Shown piece by piece: positions 40,254-51,570 of a stretch of DNA of 64,000 bases. Where the stretch lies: positions 4,665,001 to 4,729,000 of the forward strand of contig JBBPUQ010000002.1 of the NCBI GenBank assembly GCA_038501195.1. Direction: 5' to 3'. The translations under genes and the position numbers were made by a program. The notes under the pieces are model-generated. The model had not been told where the DNA came from. It ran no database searches and saw nothing but the letters and a program-made list of their open reading frames with translations. How positions within the stretch are numbered: the first letter of the stretch is position 1; each line of letters begins with the position of its first letter. This stretch comes from Nemania diffusa. Taxonomy: Eukaryota; Ascomycota; Sordariomycetes; Xylariales; Xylariaceae.

Positions 40254-41484
40254 GTCGGCAGATTGCATCATACGATTATGAGCATAAGCATCTCATCATG
40301 ATAGCATTTTATTAAAGGGACTGTATAGTCGGTCCTAGGTGCGCCTGTTTCAGCACTAATGACTCTTCATTTCTGCCGACACAACTACTTTCGGAGCGAA
40401 TCACAAGGGCAGTAGCTCTTTAGGGAGAATGGCTTGTATGTAAATCTTCTGTATTATGGAGCGGCTGTGACGCCGTGCGCTCATTGCTGGGGCATCCGCG
40501 ATGTTATTTTCACGGATACGGAGGTTTGAGTTGGTAGATACCAGAATGAAAACATACCCTCTGCCTTGATAAAGACGACTATAACCTCTGTGCGATTTAA
40601 ATATATGCATCAACTCTCCTCAAACCTCATAAAATACCTATATGTGATTATCATAAGCTTTGCGAGGCAGATTCGTGAAAATGGCATCGCCTCGTGAGAA
40701 GTGCCCTGCGCATAGCATAGGTATTCTCTTACTCAATACGGCCACTGTGCAAACTCTATCTTCCTCGGTATGTGGCCCCAAAGGTTGGCGCGGGCGGTTG
40801 GAGCGTGCTGCGTAGACTAGACTGCCTTAAGCCATGTCCAAAAATAGGCCAATAGCAGCGGCCCGCTACCTAATTCATCAGCCGTAAAATGCGTGGGGCG
40901 CTCAGTATTACAGTCACCTGGGGGGCTAGGCTAGGTACCTAGGTAGGCTTCCAACCAGAGCCACCACTTTGAGACGACGACTCCTGAACTCGCAACTTCT
41001 ACCTACATTATTGTCATAGTCCTGTCCTAGAAACCTCACCAACTTATCTAGTCCTTTGTCTTCTGCTAAGTAGGAAATACACAATTCACCGACTAAATAA
41101 TCTTCATCCACATTCTCGTCTCGTTGAGTTTCCTAGCGTGTTCATTCAGTTACAGTACTATTCCCGTTCCGAGCGAGAATAGGTGCCAGCGACGTCGCCC
41201 TCGAAACCGCCGCCTGTCTACCGTAATCGAACGTCGATCGCTTACATCGTCTATCTCGCCCATACCGTCCTCGTTCTCCATTACTAACCGACAACTCCAC
41301 CATCAGCTTCGTGCCATTCACATCCTTATACTGCACTTCCACGAGTCTCTAGGTTCGGCATTCGCTTTTGCCAGCCTTGCGGGACTTCACGTGGCAAATG
41401 CCTATACCTTTCACGGTCGATGCCTCTTCAGTAGCTACATCGGCTACATCAATAGCCGTTGATCCCTCGACCCTACCTTCAAGC
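40254..41484. other. Intergenic region and 5' leader of the vacuolar membrane protein gene
   Basis: No supported gene. Contains a TAGG/CCTA palindromic cluster at about 40,918-40,950. From about 41,100 to 41,484 the + strand is C/T-rich, as usual for fungal promoter and leader sequence. Possible upstream in-frame ATGs at 41,368 and 41,398 precede the chosen start. Confidence 0.6.
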
Positions 41485-42617
41485 ATGGCTAGTCTCGTCG
41501 CAGCCGTCACAGCTACTACTACATCCGCAATAGTAGCCGCCACAACATCTGTTGCGCCGGTCGATCACGAGCATGGCGGTGGCGAAGGAGAATGTAGATT
41601 ACTAGGGCCGTTCGCGCTCCTTGTTCAACTAGGCCTTGGCAGCCTGGCCCTGCTTTCCCTCGTCTACAAGCGGTGGCGGGAGCGGCCACAACGCCCGGTC
41701 AAGATATGGTTCTTCGATGTGTCGAAGCAAGTCTTCGGTTCTGTTTTGGTACATATGGCCAACGTCTTTATGTCGATGCTCACAAGCGGCCGATTTTCCA
41801 TGGAGCTAGAACCAATCACTACCCAGACGGTCGCGAGGCTATTGCGAAGAGAGGACGTTCCTTATGTTCCTAACCCTTGTTCCTTTTACCTATTGAACTT
41901 GGCTATCGATGTAAGTTTTGAGTTCATATGTCTTTGAAGTATGACATCATAGAGGCTAATTCAGGTGTACTATATTTGCAGACTACGATCGGTATTCCCA
42001 TCCTAATAGTCCTTGTTCGCGTGACAACCGGCCTTATCGCCTACACACCCTTGGGCAAGCCACATGAATCTATACAGTCTGGTAATTACGGCAACCCACC
42101 GAATGCCTGGTGGTGGCTGAAGCAGTCGATTATATACTTCTGCGGGTTATTTGGCATGAAGATTTGTGTTTTGTTAATATTCTTGATATTACCATGGATT
42201 TCACGCGTGGGAGACTGGGCGCTCGGATGGACCGATGGAAACGAGCGGCTGCAGATATTCTTCGTCATGATGCTGTTTCCCCTCATCATGAACGTCATTC
42301 AGTATTACATCATCGACAGCTTTATCAAAAAGAAAGATGTGGGTCATGAACGAATACCTCAAGAGGACATCGACGACAGAGACCCCTTCGATGATAGTTT
42401 TGGGGACGACAGCGATGATGGGGCGATGAGCGATGAAAGCAACGAAAGCGTACGCATGTCGAGGTCAACCAGCTTCGCGGGCACTCAAAAGAAGAGCAAT
42501 AAGAATGCTCGCGAGGAATACGACCCAGACCTGGATGGTCAAACGGTTGTTGGCAGTAGTAAGAGCCAAGAAGAAAGGGACAAGTTACTCCCTACAGAGT
42601 TGCTTCCTCACGAGTAA
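41485..42617 (+). CDS. STIMATE/YPL162C-family vacuolar multi-pass membrane protein
   Basis: The 353-residue protein is encoded by exons 41,485-41,910 and 41,982-42,617 (71-nt intron, GTAAGT...GCAG, phase 0). It belongs to the family of yeast YPL162C and animal STIMATE/TMEM110, membrane proteins of the vacuole or ER. Visible features in order are: a short Ala/Thr-rich N-terminus; GECRLLGPFALLVQLGLG, opening the first membrane helix; KIWFFDVSKQVFG, a family signature; NPCSFYLLNLAID, then TTIGIPILIVLVRV; NAWWWLKQSIIYFCGLFGMK; and a final helix pair ending QYYIIDSFIKKK. The last 100 residues are an acidic, Ser-rich cytosolic tail. The ATG at 41,485 was chosen for its context (AGCATGG) and tail length; 41,368 would add 39 residues. 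Function in fungi is poorly known. Confidence 0.88.
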
Positions 42618-43811
42618 CCACTACAACAAATATGGTATGGGTCACGAAGCAGGCGTTTAGCGGTTGATTGGGGCCTTTTTTGTGCGACCTAAAGCATTGT
42701 AACTGGAATTGTAGTAGTTTTTCGTTCGTTTTTAGTATATAAGCTTACATCGACAGCAATAAATTGGAAGTTATTTGGGGAATTGCATGACTTACTCTTT
42801 AGGCCGAAACGTAATACTACAGTAGATAAATGAGCACTCTCATTCTTTTTAGCCCTCTCAGCGGCTTGGAGCACACTTAGGCGTTACCCAGTAGACACAC
42901 GACAACGTAGAAACTTATTCCAAGAAGAAGGTTCTCCATATGTAGTCTAAGGGTACCCTCTCTAATTTTCCTCGTCTTAGCGTCATACTAGGTAGTACTC
43001 AGTAGTGCAATGTCAACTTATCAGGGTATACTCCCTCATATCAGGAGACAGTGACGCTCTAAAGACTCTGGCTACGCAAAGAAAGTCGCTCACGTGTTCG
43101 AGGATCTCCACGTCTCACGACTTTCTGGCCGGGTCCATCGTGGCCGCGATGGTGCGTTCTAGGGTAAGACGGCGACATCGTCACCCCTGATATGCGGCGG
43201 CGAAGCAAACGACAGGAGCATGTTGTGGCAGTTTGGGGCTTGCTGGTGAAGCATGGGGCTTTGGACACAGCCTGTGCGATTAGGTTGGTATGACAGAGAC
43301 TCGTGGGGGCACAATGCAACCTGAACGTCCGAGAACGAGATTTCCACGGGAGCATATGCCTTGAATTGGAGACTGTATACCCGATTACTGCTTGCGTATT
43401 AGACTGGTCTTGGTATTGTGTTATGGTTTAGACGGGAGTCTTGAGTTGACTGGTATCGTTTGAGAATGCAGTCAATACTGATACGGGGAAAACCTCGTTG
43501 ACGAACATAATAGACGAGACTGAGTGTTTTTAGAGCATGCTCGTAGCCCAAGTTATGGCCTTCGCCACCTAGAGGCAGACACGTAAAATAAGGCCGTGAT
43601 TGCAATAAGTACGGCAACGAGCGTTTTCCTCTCTTAGCTCTGGCTAGGACTATGTCTCGAGAACCTAGGATACACCCCGAGGAAATGTTGTCTATATTGA
43701 TTAGAGAGTAATACTTGAGTGCTCCTCTAAAAAACGATCTACCGAGGGTTAGTTCGTGAGAAGCATTACTAATAAGTTGGTCGTGGCCAACTTCTGTTGT
43801 GCTACTTCACA
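42618..43811. other. Gene-poor intergenic sequence
   Basis: No supported gene. Minus-strand frames at 43,059-43,355, 43,159-43,347 and 43,399-43,617 overlap one another or have random-looking composition, and lack recognisable motifs. Confidence 0.55.
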
Positions 43812-44060
43812 ATGTCAGCTGTCTTCGAGTTTAACGACCGGTTTAATCTTGCTTGGTACCTCTTTACGAAGACATACAATATGACCATAGAAGTGCCCGC
43901 GAGAAATTCTCATCTCCTAGGCCATGAGACATAGAATATGGCGATTGGCTCGTGCGTCTGTGTGTTATTCATCCCAAGCACCATATTCGTAGTTGTCGTA
44001 GCCTTGACGTGCTGTTGGATGGAATACCTAGCTAACCGTTCTCTAGAAGCTCAGTCATGA
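43812..44060 (+). pseudogene. Small membrane-protein-like frame with one in-frame TAG
   Basis: An ATG in excellent context (TTCACAATGTC) opens 40 codons ending LLGHET, then TAG at 43,932-43,934. The same frame continues for another 41 codons to TGA at 44,058-44,060. The second half begins with its own ATG (43,938) and contains a clear hydrophobic segment, VLFIPSTIFVVVVALTCC, as a single membrane helix. It is unrecognised. It could be a pseudogene, two small ORFs or chance. Further downstream (about 44,160-44,270) another frame reads GGADPCAGSVGEAIDAL before a stop and also looks like decayed coding sequence. Confidence 0.25.
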
Positions 44061-46362
44061 AGAAACTCCTAAAACAAGAAAACAAAGAAGAAAAACGGAA
44101 TCAAGATCTAATTGTCATGCCGAAGGAAGGGGACATAAGGACTTTCTGTAGCTGACCCATCTCGGGGGTGCTGATCCTTGCGCCGGTTCGGTTGGCGAAG
44201 CTATCGATGCCCTAATTACCGGAGTCTGGTCTAACAGCCAGGACTACGAGAGCTAGGTATACGTAATTGCAGGCTGCGGCCACGACTACAGCTCTATGCT
44301 TGTGTGTGGAGCTATGAAGTAATTATGGAAGACGAGTTTATTGGAGGCAGTATTGGCGTTAACCCTCTGTATTTCACATCGAAGATCTGGATTAAGGCTT
44401 TGAGGCTTAGAAGTTGGTAACGAGAATGATTTGGGGCACTTATCATATGTAGATAAATTCAACTACGTCTATAGGTAATATTCGGTATTAAAAACTAGGA
44501 TACGATACTGAAGCGCTTCTTGGCGCATTATCTATTTATTAGCTTTTGGTTTCCTGGCGGAAGCTTACGTTCTTGACTCTGTAAGCAGCATGCTAAGACA
44601 CAAGACAATGCCCTAAGACTGTAGTTTAAGTAGATAGGTTACGCGTACCAACCTACCTATCTAATTTAGTACGTAGGCAGCAGTCTTCCAGCACGAGTCT
44701 TATGGGTATTGCAGGTAAACCTGAAAGAGTCGGCTATATATAAAATCTTAAAATTATACATCGCGACAGACATACAGTATATGAACGCTATCGTTTGTTA
44801 CAGCTAACAAGGGAATCGAACATCTGTCTCTGTCTGCGTGTACATATACCTCTATACATAGTATTCTGTATGTAAGTACCTACATCGATAACGAACTGTT
44901 CGAGGGGTTTATTGCATTAGCGTATGCAGTAGATGGGCGGATCGCAACCGTCGATCTGCACCTCATCATAGGCCCTTCTCGCATGAACCCTGTCTCTCTT
45001 ATTCGACTTGAAACAACAGACGAATTGGCAAGTCCTGGCTGGAGAGGCTTGCGTACATCCAATCATATCTAGTACCAAAAACAGAGCTAAGGGTCACCTT
45101 ATGGCTTTTGTTTGGCACCTATTCAGCCTTATACACAGAGGACAAGAATAGCAGCAGCTGGACTTTGAAAATAAACATGTCTACAGCGAGAATATTTACT
45201 TGCAAGAGAGCTGCTGTCCGCCTGATGATGCCGGAAGTCGTCCCGTGCAATACGCAGCTGCAGGTGGGGGCTGTTCGTACACAGCCTCCTCAGTCTAACC
45301 AGTGGTTGAGGTTTCACAGGCAGCAGCTTGAGACAAGCCCAGGACTCTCGGCGAAGATGTTGGTGAAATCAATCAATCAATCAATCACCCCCATCTATCT
45401 AGCCGCTGAACGGCGAGTGTCTCGATGTATGGCACTTTAGAAGGGTAGTAATGAAGCATGTAGGTGCATATAAGAAGAAAACCTGTAGATACCTAGTATA
45501 ATTAGGTACCTACCTGTAGTGTTGTGCTGCCATACAGAGTACTTATATCCTGTACATACATAGGACGTGCGTAGGTTCGTCCCAAAGAGGGAGCAGATAC
45601 TTATGCAGGTACCTAGGTAGTCTGAGATGGGGTCCTGGGCGGGGCAGCTGTCAGGGGGAATTCACCCTTAAGATCCATCCAGGGCGCCCGTCCATGCGCC
45701 ATACCACTCCCGGTTAACCATGCCGCGGAATTGGCGTGATTTCTATTCTGCATTCGGAGGGATTGCTGCTCTTCATTTCTCCTGTTTCCATTTCGCACGC
45801 TCGATTTTCGACCTCACGAGCGCAATCCTAAAACTAAGCACTGAATTTCTTACTCAGATCGGCAGTCATTCTTTTATTGTTGAGTCCAAGGTTGAGTACA
45901 ATCTCGGACCAATTTTTCTTCACCGTCATCTATCGCGCTCTCTTTCACCTGCATTGTTCCTGTCGAGCTTACTACCTACGCAGTATTCTACCTAGCCACA
46001 ATCGCTTTGTTTGACTAACAAGTCGCCTCCGTATTCTTTGACAGCACCTCTCTAATCACTATTCATCGGTTCTTTTCGCGTCGGTCACCAGACCCGAGTA
46101 TCTTGTGCAGTAGTTACACAGCTTTGTTTCACAACCCTATTACTAGCTGAGCACCACTGGGAAACACGTTTGCTGCAGGACGGGAAGATCCTGAACAGAT
46201 TAGAGACGATCAGACGTCCGCTACCGACCTTCAGGACTACGAACATATATATTGCACCGATGATCTTATTCTTCTGAAAACTTAAAGTTTGAGAATCCTT
46301 TGCTATCTTAAATAAAACGAAACCGCGCGTCCGCAGGTGTGTTAGACTGGGGATCTAGAAAG
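44061..46362. other. Intergenic sequence and leader of the Cys-cluster membrane protein
   Basis: No supported gene. Short frames at 45,108-45,440 (+) and 45,129-45,317 (-) overlap and carry no motif. TAGG/CCTA palindromes occur at about 45,497-45,520 and 45,600-45,620. From about 45,870 to 46,100 the + strand is C/T-rich and probably promoter or 5' UTR of the gene beginning at 46,363. Confidence 0.55.
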
Positions 46363-47939
46363 ATGCCGCCGCACATTGGGGCTGTAATGGAGCGCAGCCT
46401 CCAAGACCGCAGCTGGGGGGATGCGCTCGTGAGCCTACTTTCGCGAAGCGCTGTTGCTGCACTGGGAAAGCGTCAGCCCGCTACCGACAGCATCTCCAGC
46501 GATATTTCTGATGCCGCTACCGCTTTTTCGAGTTGGGACAATTGTTTTCAGGCTGCGTTTTGCAAGTACGTCCCAATTTACCAAATTGTACTGCTCGTTA
46601 GAGGGAAACTAACGTCCGTAGATGGCCTGTTATTGCGCTGCTCATCATTGCCGGCCTCATTGTCGTGTCTATCGTCTGGTGCATCGTGCGATGCTGCTGC
46701 TGTGGCTTGTCTTGTTGCTGCTCATGCTGCTATTGTTTGAAGTGCTGTGGCGAATGTTGTGGTTTATGCGACCCTCCTCGTGGGAAACGTAGTAAATACC
46801 TGGACGAACCATTTGTGCCCCCTAATCACGAACAATATCGCTCCCCTGCCCCTATGAACTCCGGTTTTGACTCGAAGCCCAGCATGCCTAGCGCGCCCCA
46901 ATTTGCCCAATATGCCGAATTCGATACCGGAAGCAAGAAGGACGCGGATGCATTACCCGCCATGCCTAGTTGGGAGGAGGCAAGCTCCAAGAAGGTGCTG
47001 ATTGAAGATGACTCTGTTGAGATGGAACCCCTGAAGAAGCCAGATGCAGTCCAAAACTCATCACATATGAATTTGACTAATGTGCCCCCTACCAAGTCAA
47101 CATCGCCCCGTGCAGTGTCACCCTACGGCCCACCCGGGGGCATGGGCAATACAAATGGATACATAGGAGCTGGGCACAATGATAACAGCGCCTATGGAAT
47201 GAATCAACAACAAGGCTATAATGAATACGATAATCACGGCTACGGGCAGCAGTATCCACCGAGCAATATGAATAACATGGCAGGAGCCGCGGCCGCTGGC
47301 TCAATGGGCCGACGAACACCCCATCAAGACTATAATACGGGCTATGATCGCCAAGATATGAACCAAGGCTACTCTCAATATCCCCAGTCGCGAACTCCCC
47401 GACCTTATAATGACGGATTTGAGCGCAGTGGCACACCCACGTCATATAATAACAGCGAATATCAAAGTTTAACAGCCAACGATGGTTATGGCAATAACCG
47501 GGGATCACCGGCTCCTCAGGCAGGCTACGGATACGGAAACCCGCCCCGGATGGGTACACCTGGCGCGCAGGCGGGCTACGGTTATAACAATGCTCGAAGA
47601 TCTCCAGCTCCGCAGGCCGATTACAGACCCCCCCAACGCTCTCACACTCGGGATGAATACGCTCAGCCGTATCCACCATCGTCTCGCCAAGATTATTCCA
47701 ACAATTCCTATGAGAGCTTTGCGCACCCAACAACGGAGCAATACGTTCAGCCTCCACCTCCTACATCACCGATCCGAAATAACAGTGGGTTCGACTTCAA
47801 CTCTGGGTTAAGTCGCCCGGACAGCCGGTCAGGTTCAGCTCCACCTCAGAGTGCCAATGGTGGCGCTGCATATCCAGGATATCGAAGCTACAAACCAGCA
47901 CAAGACACACAACAACACCACGCCTGGGAAGGAATATAG
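46363..47939 (+). CDS. Single-pass Cys-cluster membrane protein with P/Q/Y/G/N-rich tail (fungal fibroin-3-related type)
   Basis: Predicted 506 residues; exons 46,363-46,565 and 46,622-47,939 around a 56-nt intron (GTACGT...GTAG). About 65 N-terminal residues are followed by one membrane helix, WPVIALLIIAGLIVVSIVW. Directly after it comes a striking cluster of about 17 Cys within some 35 residues (RCCCCG, SCCCSCCYC, KCCGECCG), a plausible palmitoylation or metal site. The remaining 400 residues are low-complexity, with repeated GYG, RTPR, SPAPQ and PPPPTSP motifs. Fungal proteins with this layout are annotated as fibroin-3-related; their role is unknown, possibly at the plasma membrane or wall. 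The 46,363 ATG was chosen over 46,387, with no strong evidence between them. It converges with the gene at 48,655. Confidence 0.78.
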
Positions 47940-48654
47940 TGATTAAGAAAGTTTTATTTTTACTGTTTTTCTAAATTCTGCATCTATAAAGGTTGGAGCT
48001 AGAAGCTCTGCATTCTATAGATACGCAACTAGGGCATTAGGTTGGCTATTGAAAAGAGTTTGGCGTTCAAAGGGGTCTGGGCACATATCATACCATTATA
48101 CATTTGGCATAATGACAGCGATGAATGAAGAGGGCACTGCTGCAGCAGGCTATGTATAGTTGGGATGCATATTTGATACCTTGTAGCTGGATTTTTTTGG
48201 CTCCGCACGCTTAGTCCTACCTTTTATCACGTCGGTTTATTGTCAGCATTCCTATTACTATTGCACGCACATAAACCAACAACGTGATGATACTCATCTT
48301 CACGCTCTCTGTTATATCTCGAAGCACTGTTTTCATTACGTGATATGATTCTCTGTTGTTCAAGCCTAACTCACATGTAGCTCAATACCCTGTCTTGCAT
48401 TTCCCTTACAAAGTTTCCCTGCAAAGCTTTACTAACATCATTGCTGAGCCAGTACTTGATTTTCTTCAAATGCAGATACACCTTTTTCACAAACTACAAA
48501 TCACTTTTTCATCGTTCTTGTTCGCATATACCACGAGGGGCAACAGCCCTCCTCTTGAATCTTGCCTCCACAGCTGTCTGACTGACCATGGGTCAGACAC
48601 TCGACGAGCTGGATATACCACGGGCAGATCATGTTTGGGACAAATTAGGAGTTA
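47940..48654. other. Convergent intergenic region
   Basis: It should hold both 3' UTRs of the flanking convergent genes. A + strand frame at 48,356-48,751 overlaps the end of the minus gene and shows no domain; I do not support it. Confidence 0.6.
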
Positions 48655-50121
48655 TCAGTTGTTTGAAAGGCCTCCCCGCATAGAAAGATCTATGTGGGCT
48701 AGATCTTCAACGATAGTGAGAATACCTCCATCATCTGAAAGTATAGAATGACTATAAGCAGGTGTGGATGAACCTGCAGTAGCAGTCGAATCAGCAGCCA
48801 GAGCTGCAGCCGCAGTAGCTGCAGCAGCAGTAGCTGTAGTAGCAGCGTTCTGCTGTCCGCTATCTTCCCGGCTGCGACGTCTGTTCCGGCTTTCCAGTAC
48901 CCTATTGCGTCTGATTGCAAGCCTGGAACCTAGGGTCGATAGTGCGGGGCGCTGTCGAGGGGCTGAAGGGATAGTCGGCGTGGGAAACTGCTCTATGTCA
49001 TCCTGCGCGTATTGTGGTGGCGATGGGCCGGTCGTGTGCTGAGACCAGATCGTGGCACGGCCAAGTCTAGGGCCTGCGTTCGCCTGTGCGGTGCCGACGT
49101 CGGGAACATCCCATTGCGGGCCAAGGTGGAAGATGCCGTTTCTGTCGATGCGCAAGCTGTTTTCGACGTCAACCCCATTGGTGCTGTTTGCACTGCTAGC
49201 ATGCGGGACATCAATGACGCCATCGCCGTAGCCATCGTAACCCTCGTCTTCATCATCTCCGTCGGATCCATTGCTTGGCGTTTTGTTCACTGTATCGCTA
49301 CCGGACGAAGACACTGAGGCTGATGCTGCTGGTGTGTAAGTAGTAACGGCATCGCCCTCACTGCTGGGCTCTGTGCTATGAGGTGTATCCCTGGCATAAG
49401 GTGTATCCCTAGCATATGGTGGGTCTGGCAAACCACGAGACATGTGGTTAGCGAGGGCCTAGGGATGTAGAAGTGGAAAGAGGCAAGTACGACAAGGTAG
49501 TAAAGACATGCGTGGAAGAAAATGAAGATGGGGGGAAAAACAGCACTTACATGAATCATTGTCAAGGTTGAGATGCTCGTCCTCTGGGCCATACATCTGA
49601 GCTATGGGAGCCCGAGGCCTTTCATTCTCTTCGTGAACACTTCGCGAGGATTGTCCTCTATCATCCCAATATTGCTTAACTTCTTCTGAAGACTGGGGCC
49701 AGCCACGAGCTGGCGCACTAGAGAGTGGTGAAGTAGGACCTGCTAGAGAGGGCTCTGCGGTAACGAAAGAAGGACCACCATTACTGGTGGGGTAAGTAGT
49801 GGGCGGCATGATGTGAGCCGGCACACACGCAGTAGGCTTATTGGGTGGGATGGGGTTCGAAATGGACAAGTTGCTAAAGGCAGGGACCAGATACGCATTC
49901 GAGGCTTGGAGTTGATAGAATCTCGATGACGGCCAGGAAGGTTGAGGAGGTGGAGGCAGTACCTATCTGCCCACGCAGGTCCAGCAACTCCGGCTTAGTC
50001 TCACACTTGGTAAGGTCGAGAAGGGTGGTTGAGGGCACTGAGGTGTGCCTGGAGGTCCGCACGCTTCTACTGCAGTGCCGCAATGACCACAAGCAAAGAC
50101 CACGATGTAATGAAGGCACAT
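48655..50121 (-). CDS. Unidentified low-complexity protein with Cys/His-containing N-terminus; in-frame TAG or extra intron
   Basis: The frame starts MCLHYIVVFACGHCG at 50,121 and runs to 49,551. A GTAAGT...CCAG intron (49,425-49,550) follows, then 49,424-48,655. The N-terminal Cys/His pattern resembles small zinc-binding modules in fungal proteins. TAG at 49,965-49,963 interrupts the frame, which stays open on both sides. A 102-nt intron with donor GTGTGA and acceptor CCAAG (49,905-50,006) would remove it and keep frame, giving 412 residues. Otherwise translation could start at 49,809 (342 residues), or the gene is broken. The rest is Pro/Ser/Thr-rich with a duplicated PYARDT and an acidic DGDDEDEG stretch. 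A conserved-looking IDRNGIFHLGPQWDVPD and a C-terminal poly-Ala/Thr run from CAG-type repeats follow. No function can be assigned. Confidence 0.55.
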
Positions 50122-51570
50122 ATTGCAGCGATGGCGTTGGAATTTACAGGAACAACGGGGGTGGTATGTGCGTGAGTTGATAGGAGGAGGTGGGATGGGA
50201 AAGGATAAAGTATGTGGGAGGGGGATTGGATGAGTGTGCAATAGAGAGGAAAGTTAGAAATAGAGAAAAAAAAAGGTTAGAAGTTGAGCTGAATTGTGTT
50301 AGTTGTATGGAGTTAAAGGCTGATGCTAGGGGGGGGAGGTTCCGAGTTCCCTAGTGCCCATAACGAATAAAAAAACTCCAGTACTGCAGGTCGAGTGATA
50401 AACTCTGCAACGAGTGCACTAATGCTTATGAGAGTGACGCGTTCAACGCGCTTTACGTAGCCATGTAGAAATATAGGTACTTTTGAGGTAGATATCTTAA
50501 AACATAAAATACCCTACCCAGTATGCCAGTCTACACATAACTGTGCAATCCCGATAGATAAAGTGTACACAGCGGAGCTTTTGATAAAAAAGGGTATTAT
50601 TCTAACTGTCTTATATATATTCTGTAGAGCATATGATCTAGTTAATTAAGCTGTACACCAAACTGTTATTGGAACACCATTTTCACAACTCTACCAGCTT
50701 ATTTTTATAAGACACAAGAGACGACGTCTAGAATTACATAAGCATTGTAGAGGTACAAATGACACATCCATCACCAAACCGACGCGTTCTTGCCTCTTGT
50801 GCTAGATAAAAACACGGTGCTATGCGACTGCCGCATCACAGGAGCTGGCTAAGTATTAGGTATATAAAAACCCATTTACCTTCATAGAATAAGTAGGTAC
50901 TTACTTAAGTTACATGACACTACAAGCTGTATAGCAAAAACCATAAAAGGACAGGGAATGCTAACAGCAAAACATATAGGTCCAATAAACTTCAAAGTGC
51001 TTGCTAGTAGAAACTCAGCCAAGACAAGGGGACAAGCTATTTTATCCTTTATCGACAGGTGATTTGCTAGAAAGTGAGTCAGTGAAGAGAAACACCAACG
51101 TTGACTCCACCAGGGCCAAATGCGATAACCCATTCAATGTTATTAATAGTTCACGTCTTGCCATTTTCTCCTCTTTAACGATCCACTCTACCCATTGTTC
51201 CCTTTTGTATTCACTCCATCCCCATATACAGGTAATGAATGACAACATGAAGGCCGCCGCTACTGTAAACACCACTGTTGATGCATCGCAACCATCTCAG
51301 AGCTGCGTGAACAAAGCCAATCATCAAACCGTAGCAGCCAAGTGGAATCGAGTGTAGTTACAGCACCTTGCCGCTGCATTGAAGAAATATCCTGGGGCTA
51401 ACATGGTAGATCTTTTGACACCATCCTATTCCAAAAAATTGCAGAGTTTTAAAAGCAAGTTACCTTTGCCGTTTTGCTAGGTATGTTGTTATATTGACAT
51501 GATTTCAATAGCTACGCTACGTCCGAGCGGTGCCTCAACACCAAACCCTGCCAAACCATTGACTTCTCAC
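50122..51570. other. Intergenic sequence with a possible decayed membrane-protein fragment
   Basis: No intact gene. On the minus strand between about 51,430 and 50,880, overlapping frames contain hydrophobic stretches (VVFTVAAAFMLSFITCIWGW; GLMIGFVHAALRW; LAEFLLASTLKFIGPICF). They are broken by stops and frame changes and may be the remains of a multi-pass transporter. I cannot name the family. A competing + frame (51,001-51,357) has no motif. Confidence 0.35.

Noticed and set aside
43059..43355. 98-residue minus-strand ORF
   Set aside because: Overlaps another frame of the same strand, with no motif; composition looks like chance in a G/C-richer patch.
47089..47757. 222-codon open frame antisense to the Cys-cluster protein gene
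   Set aside because: The sense strand encodes a repetitive P/G/Y/Q-rich tail whose codon pattern leaves the complementary frame free of stops; the antisense product has no motif and no splice or start context.
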